Shown piece after piece: positions 1 to 8,066 of a stretch of 19,427 nt of DNA. The notes under the pieces are model-generated. The model saw only the letters and a list, made by a program, of their open reading frames with translations, was not told where the DNA came from and ran no database searches. Position 1 is the stretch's first letter. Each line of letters starts with the position of its first letter. Where the stretch lies: contig DASWHK010000042.1 of the NCBI GenBank assembly GCA_036398215.1, forward strand, positions 1-19,427, given 5' to 3'. The position numbers were made by a program, and so were the translations under genes. The DNA comes from DASWHK01 sp036398215. Lineage in GTDB: Bacteria; Acidobacteriota; UBA890.

Positions 1-246
1 GTCGACCTCGGCCTTGACGGTGCGGGCGACCAGGCGGTCGCCGTGGTGGAAGCTCCACTGGTAGATGGCGTCGTCATGGCGCTCAGACAGCGGGATGCTC
101 GGCAGGTTCTCGAGCCGCTGCTCGCGCCGCCGCTGGTCCTCTTCCCGGGCCTTGGCGAGCCTGCGCTTGACCGATCGCAGCCAGAGGTACCCGGCCACGA
201 CGGCGATCAGAAACAGTGCGCCGGCGATCCACAGGATGTTGCTCAT
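1..246 (-). CDS. Membrane-anchored hypothetical protein, 5' part (gene runs off the left edge)
   Basis: An open frame reads leftward from an ATG at 246 to the window edge, giving 82 residues without a stop. It starts MSNILWIAGALFLIAVVAGY, a single hydrophobic segment (about residues 4-22). A strongly basic and charged, probably coiled-coil stretch follows (about 25-50, rich in R, K, E and Q), then a soluble part containing YQWSFHHGDRLVA. This suggests a one-pass inner-membrane protein with most of its mass on the cytoplasmic side by the positive-inside rule. I do not recognise the family. It is divergent from the ferredoxin-domain gene at 529. The start is supported by the hydrophobic segment beginning right after it; the ribosome binding site is weak. 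Confidence 0.6.
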   Translation of the reverse strand, partial: MSNILWIAGALFLIAVVAGYLWLRSVKRRLAKAREEDQRRREQRLENLPSIPLSERHDDAIYQWSFHHGDRLVARTVKAEVD

Positions 247-328
247 CAGCTCATACCGATCAAAACGATGGAAGTGGGCGCGGCCGCGACCGCCGAAGTC
301 CTGCAACGAGTGCGCGGCAACCAGGTGA

Positions 329-356
329 AAGCTACACGGTTTGCCTCGGTTTTCAA
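329..356 (-). promoter_or_regulatory. Possible sigma70-type promoter for the leftward gene
   Basis: On the minus strand TTGAAA (356-351) is followed after 16 nt by TAGCTT (334-329), about 80 nt upstream of the ATG at 246. This is the AT-richest patch of the 247-528 divergent intergenic region. Found by eye; no transcription evidence. Confidence 0.3.
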
Positions 357-528
357 CACCGCGAGCGCCCGAGAGCGGCTAGCCTGCGGTACGGGGCGCG
401 TGCGAGAATGAGCGCTCCCCGCGTTGTTCCTCGCGCTCGTTCGGAGATCGCCGACTCGACGCGGTCTCATGAGGCGCGCAACGAGACACGAGTGAACCCG
501 ACACCCGATCAGCAAGCACGAGACGACG

Positions 529-1575
529 ATGAGCAGCGACGCGAAGAGCTCCCCGTTCCTGGCCTTCCTGGGCCGCCATGACCAGAACGCCTGGTGGTCG
601 GCCGTCCACAACCTGGCGCCTTCGATCCACGAGGTCGACCGCGACGCCACCCGCATCTGGTTCTACTTCTGGCCGCTCTGGCTGCGCCAGATGCTGCAAG
701 AGGCCGCCTTCGACCCGCGCCTGCTCGAGGAGCTCGAGTTCAAGGGCAACGCGCGGCTCGAGGAGCAGATCGACAACTCGCACGCGTTCGTCTACGGGCA
801 TCGTTACTGGCCGCAGGTCAAGGCCGCGGTCGCCGAGCATGCCGCCTCGCAGGCGGCGCCCGAGAGCCTCGATCTCACCGATCAGATCCGCGCCGTGGCG
901 AGGCGGGTGGCGGCCGAGAGCCGCGTCGACGAGTCGCTGCTGCTCGGCATCACGGCGATCGCCTTCATGACCCTGCAGCAGGTCGGCCCGGAGGCGTTCG
1001 CCGCCGCGCCGGGCAAGCTGCAGATCAGCGACTGGGCGCGGCGCCGCTCGCCGGAGCGGGTGCTCAAGGACCGCGCCCGCAACGACGGCGGCGGCCTGCT
1101 CGGCTGGCTCAAGGGCCTCAAGCGCGACTACACGATCACCTTCCACGAGGGCTTCAAGACCGGCAAGTTCCAGCTCATCGAGGGGGTCCAGCTCACCCAG
1201 GCCTCGATGACTGACCAGGCGGATCACCCCTACGCCGACTCCCGCTGCGTGCCAGGTGAGGGTCCGATCCCCACCGAGTGCCGCTCGGCGGCCTGCGGCA
1301 CCTGCTGGATCGGCGTGCTCGGCGGCAACGAACGGCTGTCGCCGGTCCAGCCGCTGGAGGGGCGGCGGGTCAAGCGCTTCGGCTACGTCGACACCGACGA
1401 GGCGCGGCCGATCATCCGGCTGGCCTGCAAGGCGCGGGCGAGCGGCAACGTGACGATCGCGATCCCGCCCTGGAACGCGATCGCCGGCCGCTATCTGGAG
1501 GGCAAGCGCATCGCCATCGGCGGCCACGCGGCGTCACCCGACGAAGAGATCCTCTCCCAGCCGCGCCGCCACTAG
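529..1575 (+). CDS. Protein with C-terminal plant-type [2Fe-2S] ferredoxin domain
   Basis: 348 residues. The first ~190 residues are mostly helical and aromatic (for example WFYFWPLWLRQML near 45) and match no family I can name. From about 200 a ferredoxin-like domain begins (YTITFHEGFKTGKFQLIEGV). It has the cluster motif C251-x4-C256-x2-C259 (ECRSAACGTC) and a fourth cysteine at 300 (RLACKA), the spacing of plant-type [2Fe-2S] proteins. The role is therefore probably one-electron transfer to or from an unknown partner, perhaps supplied by the N-terminal domain. No signal peptide is visible, so it is probably cytoplasmic. It stands alone between divergent and convergent neighbours. The ATG at 529 is preceded only by a weak purine stretch. 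Confidence 0.8.
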   Translation: MSSDAKSSPFLAFLGRHDQNAWWSAVHNLAPSIHEVDRDATRIWFYFWPLWLRQMLQEAAFDPRLLEELEFKGNARLEEQIDNSHAFVYGHRYWPQVKAAVAEHAASQAAPESLDLTDQIRAVARRVAAESRVDESLLLGITAIAFMTLQQVGPEAFAAAPGKLQISDWARRRSPERVLKDRARNDGGGLLGWLKGLKRDYTITFHEGFKTGKFQLIEGVQLTQASMTDQADHPYADSRCVPGEGPIPTECRSAACGTCWIGVLGGNERLSPVQPLEGRRVKRFGYVDTDEARPIIRLACKARASGNVTIAIPPWNAIAGRYLEGKRIAIGGHAASPDEEILSQPRRH

Positions 1576-1677
1576 GCCCGACCTGCTCAGCGGCTCCGGG
1601 CGCGAACATGCGCGCGCCTCGTCCTTGCGACCCTTGCGCCCGCTCGCTTTGCAACCCGTTGAGAAGGACGGGCTTCG

Positions 1678-2286
1678 CTACGCCGGCTCGGCGGGGGCGC
1701 GCTGCTGGCCGGCGGCCAGCGCCCGGTGGGTGTGCAGCAGCCGCTGGATCGTGGTCAGCCAGGCGAGGGCCGCGAGCATCCACATGGCGGCGCCGAGCTT
1801 GTGGAGGAAGAGGGCGAGCAGCATCAGGACCATGCGCTCGCCGCGCTCGGCGAAGCCCACCTGGCAGTCCAGGACGGTGTTCTCCGCCCGCGCCCGGGTG
1901 TAGGAGACCATCAGCGCCCCGGTCAGCGCCACCATCGTGAGGAGCCCGTAGCCCGGCTCGCCGATGCGGTAGAAGTAGAGCGCGGCGCCCACGTAGATGA
2001 AGGCGTCGGAGGCGCGGTCGGTGACCGAGTCGAGCACCGCGCCAAAGGGCGTCATGCGGCCCAGCGCCCGCGCCACGGCGCCGTCGATCACGTCGAAGAA
2101 GCCCGCCGCGATGATCCACAGGCCGGCCACCGTAAACCGCCCGTGGGCCAGGTAATACGTGGCAAAGGCGGTGGGCACCAGCGAGGTGACAGTCAGCAGG
2201 TTCGGCGAGATCCGCAGAGACACGAAAACGCGGGTCACGGCCGCCTTGAGGGCCAACACCCCGCGCTCGATGAGTTGGCTGATCAT
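1678..2286 (-). CDS. CDP-alcohol phosphatidyltransferase, probably phosphatidylinositol-phosphate synthase type
   Basis: 202 residues with several membrane segments. The family signature D65-x2-D68-G69-x2-A72-R73-x8-G82-x3-D86-x3-D90 is complete (DVIDGAVAR...FGAVLDSVTD), so it should swap CMP on a CDP-linked lipid for an alcohol at the inner membrane. Two further stretches, YTRARAE (129-135) and VGFAERGERMVLM (144-156), resemble the conserved elements of actinobacterial PgsA1 and archaeal archaetidylinositol-phosphate synthases. This makes inositol-1-phosphate the likely acceptor; that substrate call is inference. It starts at ATG 2286 with GGAGC upstream on the minus strand and diverges from the lipid kinase at 2516 across 229 nt. 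The acceptor could instead be glycerol-3-phosphate or another polyol phosphate. Confidence 0.88.
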   Translation of the reverse strand: MISQLIERGVLALKAAVTRVFVSLRISPNLLTVTSLVPTAFATYYLAHGRFTVAGLWIIAAGFFDVIDGAVARALGRMTPFGAVLDSVTDRASDAFIYVGAALYFYRIGEPGYGLLTMVALTGALMVSYTRARAENTVLDCQVGFAERGERMVLMLLALFLHKLGAAMWMLAALAWLTTIQRLLHTHRALAAGQQRAPAEPA

Positions 2287-2515
2287 CCGACGAGCTCCAT
2301 GGGCGGGCAGTCTGTCGCGAAGGGATGGTCACCGCAAGTTGTGCGAGAATGGGCCGCCCATCTGGTCGGCGCGGCCGGTTGCGCGCCGCCGTGGCGCCGC
2401 GGGTCACCGGCCCGGCCGAGCGCGGCGGGCGGAACGTTGAGGGGATCGATCGCCGGCAAAGCGACCCCGAGCCGCGCGCCGCGCCCCGAGGCCGGGGGAG
2501 GAAAGGCGTTGAGCA

Positions 2516-3502
2516 ATGGCCGATAGCAACCGCGGCCCGGCGAGTGGCGTCGGACGCGGCCCCAACGCCTTGTCCGAGGAGCCATCGCCGGCCCTGGTGA
2601 TTCTCAACCCCGCTGCCGGCGCCGGCCGCGCCCGGCGCGGCTGGGAGCGGGTGCGCCCGGAGCTGCGGCACTGGCGAACTGAGCCGGAGGTGGTCGAGAC
2701 GGCCGCCGCCGGCCACGCTACCGAGCTCGCCCGCGCGGCGGTCGCCGCCGGCGCCGGCCTGGTGATCGCCGCCGGCGGCGACGGGACCGCCCACGAGGTC
2801 GTGCAGGGGCTCATGGAGGCAGGCGCCGGGGAGGCCGGCACGGCGTTCGCCCACCTGCCGCTGGGCACCGGCTGCGACCTGGCGACCGGCCTGGGCCTGC
2901 CCCGGCGGCCGGCCGGGCTGCTGCGCCGTCTGCGCGCCGGCCGCGACACCTGGATCGACGTCGGCGTCGCCGAGATGGCCGGGGCGCAGGGCAGCGCGCG
3001 CCGCTACTTTCTCAACGCCGCCAACGTCGGGCTCGGCCCGGCGGTGGCGCGGCGCGTCAAGGAGAGCCCGCGGCTGGTGAAGCTCGGCAAGCTCGCCTAC
3101 GTGCTGGCGTCGGTGCGGGAGCTGTCTGCCGCCCGCCCGCAGCCGCTGTCCTGGCGCACCGACGCCGGCGAGACGGGCCGGCAGCCGGTCCTCAACCTCT
3201 TCGTGTGCAACGGCCCGTCGCTGGCCGGCGGCATGCGTCCCTGCCCGGACGCCAGCCTCACCGACGGCATCCTCCACGTCGCCGTGGTCGGGGCGCTGGG
3301 CCGGCCGGCGGCGTTCGCGCAGATGGGCCGTCTGGCGCGCGGCCGGCCATTCGATCACCCGGAGATCCGCACGTTCACCTGCCGCTCGATCGAGCTGGAG
3401 GGACCGGCCATCGACGTCGAGACCGACGGCGAGATCGCCGGGCGGCTGCCGGCGCGGATCGCCGTGCTCGCCGGCGCTCTGCGCGTGCGCATGCCCGACT
3501 GA
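2516..3502 (+). CDS. Diacylglycerol kinase catalytic-domain lipid kinase (YegS/BmrU family)
   Basis: 328 residues. The DAGK/sphingosine-kinase/NAD-kinase-like fold is marked by NPAAG (31-35), the nucleotide-binding GGDGT (87-91) and PLGTGCDLA (about 115-123). The C-terminal beta-sandwich typical of the family follows (NGPSLAGGMRPCPDASLTDG, then VETDGE near 300). It should phosphorylate a lipid hydroxyl, most likely diacylglycerol to phosphatidic acid, on the inner leaflet. It could also act on a ceramide-like lipid. The ATG is supported by GGGGGAGGAAAGG about 10 nt upstream; a TTG at 2509 hits a stop at once. It is divergent from the phosphatidyltransferase, so two phospholipid headgroup enzymes flank one intergenic region. 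Confidence 0.88.
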   Translation: MADSNRGPASGVGRGPNALSEEPSPALVILNPAAGAGRARRGWERVRPELRHWRTEPEVVETAAAGHATELARAAVAAGAGLVIAAGGDGTAHEVVQGLMEAGAGEAGTAFAHLPLGTGCDLATGLGLPRRPAGLLRRLRAGRDTWIDVGVAEMAGAQGSARRYFLNAANVGLGPAVARRVKESPRLVKLGKLAYVLASVRELSAARPQPLSWRTDAGETGRQPVLNLFVCNGPSLAGGMRPCPDASLTDGILHVAVVGALGRPAAFAQMGRLARGRPFDHPEIRTFTCRSIELEGPAIDVETDGEIAGRLPARIAVLAGALRVRMPD

Positions 3503-3886
3503 CGGCCGCTCCCGGCCCGCGTCGACCCCCGGCAACCGACGGCTCGCCTGGCGAAAGCCATTGCCGGGGCTGGAACGTGGCGCGCGTCCACTTCGGCGCG
3601 TGGCGAGCGACAGTTCGCTCGGCGCAGGCGATTGGCGGGGCCGATCGGCCGCCCCTTTCGGCGCCCGGGGGGACGATGGCAGCGAAGCGTCCCTCCCACC
3701 TGCATAGCCGGAACCGGCGTTGTATCCTAGGCGGGCTGCACGCGGCCCGGAATGCGTGGGTTCCTCGCCGGGTCGCCACCGGGTGCTCCCGACCCCTTTT
3801 CATACGTTATCGGGACCCCAACAAGACAGCAGGATCGGCAATCATACGGGGACCGATCGATTCCTGCCGAGCGACGGAGGACTCTG
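3503..3886. other. 384-nt intergenic/leader region before the FAAL cassette
   Basis: No convincing gene. It contains a -10-like TATCCT at 3723-3728 with no good -35, and a relatively AT-rich block at 3795-3845, then the ribosome binding site GGAGG (3876-3880) of the next gene. The frame of the next gene stays open back to about 3752, but that extension lacks a good start or family-like sequence. Confidence 0.4.
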
Positions 3887-4993
3887 ATGAAAACTGTGCG
3901 AATGCTGCGCACGGGCTCCCATCCGGTTCTGGACGGGTTGTACGAGCCCCTGCGCCGACGTTTCGCCGAGGCGGCCCAGTACGAGCTGCTCGACGAGGGC
4001 GGCAAGGGCCCCGCCGACGTGATGCTGGCTTTCATGCCGGACGGCGACGACATCGACCAGCTCGGCATCGAGCGACGGACCTATCAGGACTTCGTGGGGA
4101 TCTTCTTCATCGCCGACAAGGCCGACAACGACGCCCAGCGCGTCGTCCGCTCCTACGAGATCGGCCTGCGGTGCATGGCCAACCTCGCCGGCTACACCGA
4201 GCTCACCGGGGAGGGCCCCCACGACTACTCGATGACGCTGATCACGCCGGAGCGCGGCCACGAGGTGCTCGAGGGCTCGGAGGGCGCCGTCGACTGGCTG
4301 TGGGAGCTGCTGCTGCAGCGCTCCGACGTCACCTACATCGACGAGAACATCGTTCACGCCGACCTGCCGGAGGAGCTGCGCGGCGGCACCGAGGTGACGC
4401 GCAAGATGCAGGAGATGGCCAGGCGGCTCGACGATCTCGACCTGGTCCCCTCGGCGGTCGTTCTCGACGGCCTCTCGGAGCGGGCCCGGCGGCGCTTCTT
4501 CAAGGTCCTGGGCCAAAAGCAGGTCAGCTACGGCAACATGAGCGCCCGCCACGACGAGACGGCGTTCTGGATGACCGGGCGCGGCGTCAACAAGGCCAAG
4601 CTCGACGTCATCGGCCGCGACATCCTGCTGGTCAGCAAGTTCGACCCGCAGGCTCGCGAGGTCCACGTCCGCGTGCCGCCGGGCTTCGAGGACTCGCGGG
4701 TGTCGATCGACTCGAGCATCCACGCGGCGATCTACCGCGAGTTTCCCGAGATCGACGCGATGATCCACATCCACTGGTTCGTCGACGGGATCGTCTACAC
4801 CGACGAGCATTACCCGTGCGGGACGATCGAGCTGTGCGAGTCGACGCTCGAGGGGCTGAAGCTCACCGACAATCCGCTGCGCACGATCCTCGGGCTGACC
4901 AACCACGGGATCATCGTGACCGGCGCCGACCTCGAGGACTGCTGGGCGCAGATCGAGGCCAAGCTGCCGGCCCTGCAGCCGGCCGGCTCCTGA
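3887..4993 (+). CDS. Class II aldolase/adducin-fold protein with unknown N-terminal domain
   Basis: 368 residues from an ATG with GGAGG 6 nt upstream. Residues 1 to about 205 form a domain I do not recognise (starts MKTVRMLRTGSHPVLDGLYE). From about 210 the class II aldolase fold appears: VSYGNMSARHD, FWMTGRGVNKAKL, then H294-I-H296-W and N-H340-G, which supply the three zinc-ligand histidines. The region that carries the catalytic Glu in fuculose-phosphate aldolase (SSE) here reads SIDSS, so Asp replaces Glu; aldolase chemistry is therefore uncertain. It is the first gene of a cassette with the FAAL (49 nt downstream) and an ACP, suggesting action on an acyl- or polyketide-like intermediate; that link is inference from context only. 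Cytoplasmic. Confidence 0.75.
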   Translation: MKTVRMLRTGSHPVLDGLYEPLRRRFAEAAQYELLDEGGKGPADVMLAFMPDGDDIDQLGIERRTYQDFVGIFFIADKADNDAQRVVRSYEIGLRCMANLAGYTELTGEGPHDYSMTLITPERGHEVLEGSEGAVDWLWELLLQRSDVTYIDENIVHADLPEELRGGTEVTRKMQEMARRLDDLDLVPSAVVLDGLSERARRRFFKVLGQKQVSYGNMSARHDETAFWMTGRGVNKAKLDVIGRDILLVSKFDPQAREVHVRVPPGFEDSRVSIDSSIHAAIYREFPEIDAMIHIHWFVDGIVYTDEHYPCGTIELCESTLEGLKLTDNPLRTILGLTNHGIIVTGADLEDCWAQIEAKLPALQPAGS

Positions 4994-5042
4994 GCGGCCG
5001 CCGGGCTCGTTCGTTCGCACGCCGGTCGCGAGAGTCAGCATC

Positions 5043-6701
5043 GTGAGTCCCGCCGAGTTTCCCGAGACCTTGCCGGACATCCTCCGCGGCGCCGCCGAGA
5101 CCTGCGGCCGCCGGGGGCTGATCTTCGTCGACGAGGACGAGCAGCGCTTCACCTGGGCCGACATCGAGCAGCAGGCGCAGCGCGTCGCCGCCGGCTTCCA
5201 GGACCTCGACGGCCGCCCAGGGCAACGGGTGGCGATCGTCTGCCAGGGGCTGCGGCCGCTGGTGACCAGCTTCTTCGGCGCCGTGCTGGCCGGCATGCAC
5301 CCGTCGATCCTGCCGACGCCGATCAGCCGCCGGCGCCTGCAGGGCTATCTGGGGCACATCGGCTCGATCGTGCGGGTGGCGCAGCCCGGCTTCGTGGTGG
5401 TCGACGAGGAGGTCGAGGAGGTCGGCGAGCCGCTGCTGGCCGAGGCCGGCCTCGAGGGCAAGGCGCGGGTGGCGCGCCACGACCGGCTGCTGGAGTCGAC
5501 GGCGCGGTTCACGCCCCATACGCCGGACCCCGACGAGATCGCGGTCATCCAGTTCACCTCGGGGAGCACCAGCTCGCCGCGCGGGGTGGTGCTGGCGCAC
5601 CGCGGCATCGCCGCCAACGTGCGCGCCATCGTCGAGCACCTCGAGGTGGCGCCGGACGACGTCGGCGGTGGCTGGCTGCCGATGTACCACGACATGGGGC
5701 TGATCGGGAACCTGCTGGGGGCGACGGCGCGCTCGATCGACCTGGTGCTGACCACGCCGTTCAACTTCCTGCGCCGGCCGCGCCGCTGGCTGGAGATCAT
5801 GGAGCGGCACAACGTCTCGATCACCGCCGGCCCCAACGTCAGCTACCGGCACCTGCTGGAGCGCGGCGAGCCGCTCGGCCGCGACCTGGGGGCCTGGCGG
5901 GTGGCGATCATCGGCGCCGAGCCGATCGACGCCGAGCTGCTCGACGCCTTCACCGAGTCGTTCGGCAGCGTCGGCTTCCCGCGCTCCGGCTTCATGCCCG
6001 CCTACGGGCTCGCCGAGGTCGGCCTGATGGTCACCGGGGTCGGCGCCCCGGAGGTCTACGAGACCCTCGAGGTCTCCCGCGCCGCGCTCGAGGGGGAGAA
6101 GCGCGCCCGCCTCGCCGCCGACGGCGACGGCAGGGTGCGCATCGTCAGCTGCGGCCATCCGGTGCGCGAGACCGCGGTGCGCATTGTCGACGACAACTAC
6201 CGCGAGCTCGAGGACGGCCACATCGGCGAGATCGCGGTCTCGGGCGCCTCGGTGATGCGCGGCTACTTCAACGACCCCGAGGCCACCGCCGAGACCCTCC
6301 GGGACGGCTGGCTGATGACCGGCGACCTCGGCTTCCTGCAGGAGGGCCGGCTGTTCGTGACCGGGCGCAAGAAGGAGCTGATCATCGTCGGCGGTCGCAA
6401 CTACTACCCCCAGGACATCGAGCGGGCGGTGCAGTCGCTGGAGACGGTGCGCCCGGGCAGCGTCGTGGCCTTCGGGACCCGCAACGGCCGCGAGGAGGGG
6501 ATCGTCGTGGTCGCCGCGCCGCGCGCCCCCGAGGATCGCAACGAGATCCGCGACAGCGTCGGGCAGATCGTCGCCGAGACGCTCAACCTGCCGGTGCTCG
6601 ACGTCGTGCTGGTCGAGTCGGGACGGATCCCGCGCACTACAAGCGGCAAGCTGTGCCGCGGCCGCTGCCGGGACCTCTACGAGGAAGGAAAGCTGGCATG
6701 A
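5043..6701 (+). CDS. Fatty acyl-AMP ligase (FAAL), ANL superfamily
   Basis: 552 residues. ANL core motifs are in order: FTSGSTSSPRGVVLAH (A3, near 170), WLPMYHDMGLIG (about 215), AYGLAEVGLM (A5, about 320), MTGDLGFLQEGRLFVTGRKKE (A7/A8), GGRNYYPQDIE and RTTSGKLCRG near the end (A10, lysine present). The HDMGLIG and RN-Y-YPQDIE signatures are those of FAALs rather than acyl-CoA ligases, so it should make an acyl-adenylate and hand the acyl group to a carrier-protein phosphopantetheine instead of CoA. The obvious partner is the ACP at 6813. The start is GTG with only GAGAG upstream. The stop overlaps an ATG (ATGA, 6698-6701) that opens a 25-codon mini-ORF. No polyketide or peptide synthase is in the window, so the product is unknown. 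Confidence 0.9.
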   Translation: MSPAEFPETLPDILRGAAETCGRRGLIFVDEDEQRFTWADIEQQAQRVAAGFQDLDGRPGQRVAIVCQGLRPLVTSFFGAVLAGMHPSILPTPISRRRLQGYLGHIGSIVRVAQPGFVVVDEEVEEVGEPLLAEAGLEGKARVARHDRLLESTARFTPHTPDPDEIAVIQFTSGSTSSPRGVVLAHRGIAANVRAIVEHLEVAPDDVGGGWLPMYHDMGLIGNLLGATARSIDLVLTTPFNFLRRPRRWLEIMERHNVSITAGPNVSYRHLLERGEPLGRDLGAWRVAIIGAEPIDAELLDAFTESFGSVGFPRSGFMPAYGLAEVGLMVTGVGAPEVYETLEVSRAALEGEKRARLAADGDGRVRIVSCGHPVRETAVRIVDDNYRELEDGHIGEIAVSGASVMRGYFNDPEATAETLRDGWLMTGDLGFLQEGRLFVTGRKKELIIVGGRNYYPQDIERAVQSLETVRPGSVVAFGTRNGREEGIVVVAAPRAPEDRNEIRDSVGQIVAETLNLPVLDVVLVESGRIPRTTSGKLCRGRCRDLYEEGKLA

Positions 6702-6821
6702 GCGAGCAACCGCGCCGTCCGCCAGTAGTTTCCAGCACAACATGGGCGCCGCGCGACGAAGGATACCCGGTGTGAGCGCACCCCGTAGCCCTGTTGGGAA
6801 GGGAAGGCTGTCGTGAGCGAC
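6683..6821 (+). repeat. Duplicated translation-initiation region between FAAL and ACP, with a mini-ORF
   Basis: GGAAGGAAAGCTGGCATGAG (6683-6702) recurs as GGGAAGGCTGTCGTGAGCGA (6802-6821), which is the actual ribosome binding site and start of the ACP; the start codons lie 115 nt apart. The upstream copy opens a 25-codon ORF at 6698-6775 that begins MSEQPRRPPV, overlaps the FAAL stop as ATGA and ends 37 nt before the ACP start. Its first residues (MSEQ) resemble those of the ACP (MSDD). A third, weaker GTGAGCG lies at 6772-6778. The mini-ORF could be a translated coupling peptide or simply the fossil of a duplication. Confidence 0.55.
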
Positions 6822-7061
6822 GACGAGACCGCCGAGACCATCGGCCGCCTGATCGCCGAGCTGAAGCCCGAGGTGGCCGAAAAGGTGCGCCCCGGCGCCC
6901 GCCTGCAGAGCGAGATCGGCCTCAGCTCGGTGGAGATCATCGACCTGGTGATCGCCGCCGAGGACGAGTTCGAGATCGAGATCCCTGACGACGACACCGG
7001 CGCCCTGATGGACGCCACCGTCGAGGAGCTGGCCCGCCGCGTGCGCGAGCTGACCTCGTAG
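6813..7061 (+). CDS. Acyl carrier protein, partner of the FAAL
   Basis: 82 residues, acidic, four-helix ACP type. The phosphopantetheine site is E-I-G-L-S38-S39-V-E-I-I; the attachment serine is probably S39, and the usual Asp before it is Ser here. FEIEIPDDD after helix II is the standard recognition segment. The start is GTG preceded by a strong GGGAAGGGAAGG. It follows the FAAL by 111 nt containing a mini-ORF. It should carry the acyl chain delivered by the FAAL to a downstream acceptor enzyme not seen here. It is unlikely to be the housekeeping ACP of fatty-acid synthesis, given this context and the altered DSL motif. Confidence 0.88.
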   Translation: MSDDETAETIGRLIAELKPEVAEKVRPGARLQSEIGLSSVEIIDLVIAAEDEFEIEIPDDDTGALMDATVEELARRVRELTS

Positions 7062-7118
7062 GTTCGCTGGAGGCTTCTTCGCCCCACCCCAGCGGCTGAA
7101 CGCGACCCCACGGCGCCT

Positions 7119-7142
7119 GCCGGGCCGGTCGTCCGGTCCGGC
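7119..7142 (+). terminator. GC-rich hairpin after the ACP gene, possible terminator
   Basis: A 10-bp stem (GCCGGGCCGG / CCGGTCCGGC, one G-U pair) with a TCGT loop lies 58 nt past the ACP stop. No T-tract follows, so intrinsic termination is doubtful; it may mark the 3' end of the cassette. Confidence 0.35.
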
Positions 7143-7176
7143 GGGTCGCCAGCTAGTCCCCTCGCGGGGCGGGTGG

Positions 7177-7217
7177 TATCCTGCTGCGGCAGTTCGCGGC
7201 GCCCGGTTCGGGCGCCG
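7177..7217 (+). promoter_or_regulatory. Possible promoter -10 and 5'-UTR hairpin ahead of kdsB
   Basis: TATCCT (7177-7182) is a plausible -10, though no clear -35 is seen. Just downstream, CGGCGCCCG (7197-7205) and CGGGCGCCG (7209-7217) form a perfect 9-bp stem with a GTT loop, ending 16 nt before the kdsB ATG. It could shield or position the start, or act as an attenuator. The same TATCCT occurs before the FAAL cassette (3723-3728). Confidence 0.35.
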
Positions 7218-7233
7218 ATTTCCGGGTCAGCGC

Positions 7234-8043
7234 ATGGATTGCGTCGCCATCATTCCAGCGCGGTTCGCCTCCACCAGGTTCCCCGGGAAACTTCTCGCCG
7301 CGCTCGCCGGCAAGCCCCTGATCCAGCACGTCGTCGAGGCCGCCGGGCGTATCGACGGCATCGATGCCATCGTCGTCGCCACCGACGACGAGCGCATCGC
7401 GGCGGCCGCCCGGGAGGCCGGTGCCGCCGTGGTAGTGTCGGACGTCGAGTTCGCCTCGGGAACCGATCGCGTGGCCGCCGCCGCGGCCCGCCATCCCACC
7501 GAGATCATCGTCAACATCCAGGGCGACGAGCTCGTTCTCGATCCCGGCGCCGTCGCCGCGGCCCTCGCCGGCTTTCGCGAGGATGGCATCGGGTTGGGAA
7601 CCGTGCGCGCCCCCCTGGCCGAGCCGGAGCATCTTTGGGACCCCAACGTCGTCAAGGTGGTCGTCGATGCCGCCGGCCGGGCCCTCTACTTCAGCCGCGC
7701 GCCGCTGCCCTTCCCGCGCCCCGCCTGGCTGCAGGCGGGGGAGGAGCCCGCGGATCGCGGCGCCGGCGAGAGCTGGCGGCGGCTGGCTGCCTCGGCCGCC
7801 CGCCCGGCAAACGCATGGGCCCACGTGGGAATCTACTTCTACCGGCCCGAGGCGCTGCGCCGCTGGGCGGCGCTGCCGCCCTCCGCCCTCGAGCAGGCCG
7901 AGGGGCTCGAGCAACTGCGGGTGCTGGAGGCCGGTGAGACGATGCAGACCTACCTGATCGACGAAGCGATACCGGGAGTGAACACGCCAGAGGACCTCGA
8001 GCGGGCCCACGCCGCCCTGGCGGCGCGCGCCTCGCACGCCTAG
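7234..8043 (+). CDS. kdsB: 3-deoxy-manno-octulosonate cytidylyltransferase (CMP-Kdo synthetase)
   Basis: 269 residues. It couples CTP and Kdo to CMP-Kdo, the activated sugar for the LPS inner core, in the cytoplasm. The N-terminus has the family signature IIPARFASTRFPGKLL, then TDDERI, FASGTDRV (near 75-83) and NIQGDEL (near 92); HVGIYFY and the C-terminal GVNTPEDLERA are also typical. Length is close to the usual ~250. It is the first gene of the Kdo operon, 23 nt before pyrG, which makes its CTP. A hairpin sits just upstream. The ribosome binding site is weak. No key residue appears to be missing. Confidence 0.95.
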   Translation: MDCVAIIPARFASTRFPGKLLAALAGKPLIQHVVEAAGRIDGIDAIVVATDDERIAAAAREAGAAVVVSDVEFASGTDRVAAAAARHPTEIIVNIQGDELVLDPGAVAAALAGFREDGIGLGTVRAPLAEPEHLWDPNVVKVVVDAAGRALYFSRAPLPFPRPAWLQAGEEPADRGAGESWRRLAASAARPANAWAHVGIYFYRPEALRRWAALPPSALEQAEGLEQLRVLEAGETMQTYLIDEAIPGVNTPEDLERAHAALAARASHA

Positions 8044-8066
8044 CCAACGGGAGATCGTTTACCGGA

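Noticed and set aside
1626..1669. Inverted repeat (CCTTGCG/AAGGACG-like) between two convergent genes as a terminator
   Set aside because: The arms are short, the loop is about 30 nt and no T-tract follows; not convincing.
1412..3535. Very long minus-strand open frame antisense to the lipid genes
   Set aside because: It is a by-product of the high GC content. Its translation is Arg/Ala/Gly-rich without motifs, while the other strand and frames carry the clear phosphatidyltransferase and lipid-kinase motifs.
3752..3886. Upstream extension of the aldolase-fold gene to an earlier start
   Set aside because: The extension has no ribosome binding site and unremarkable sequence, whereas ATG 3887 has GGAGG 6 nt upstream.
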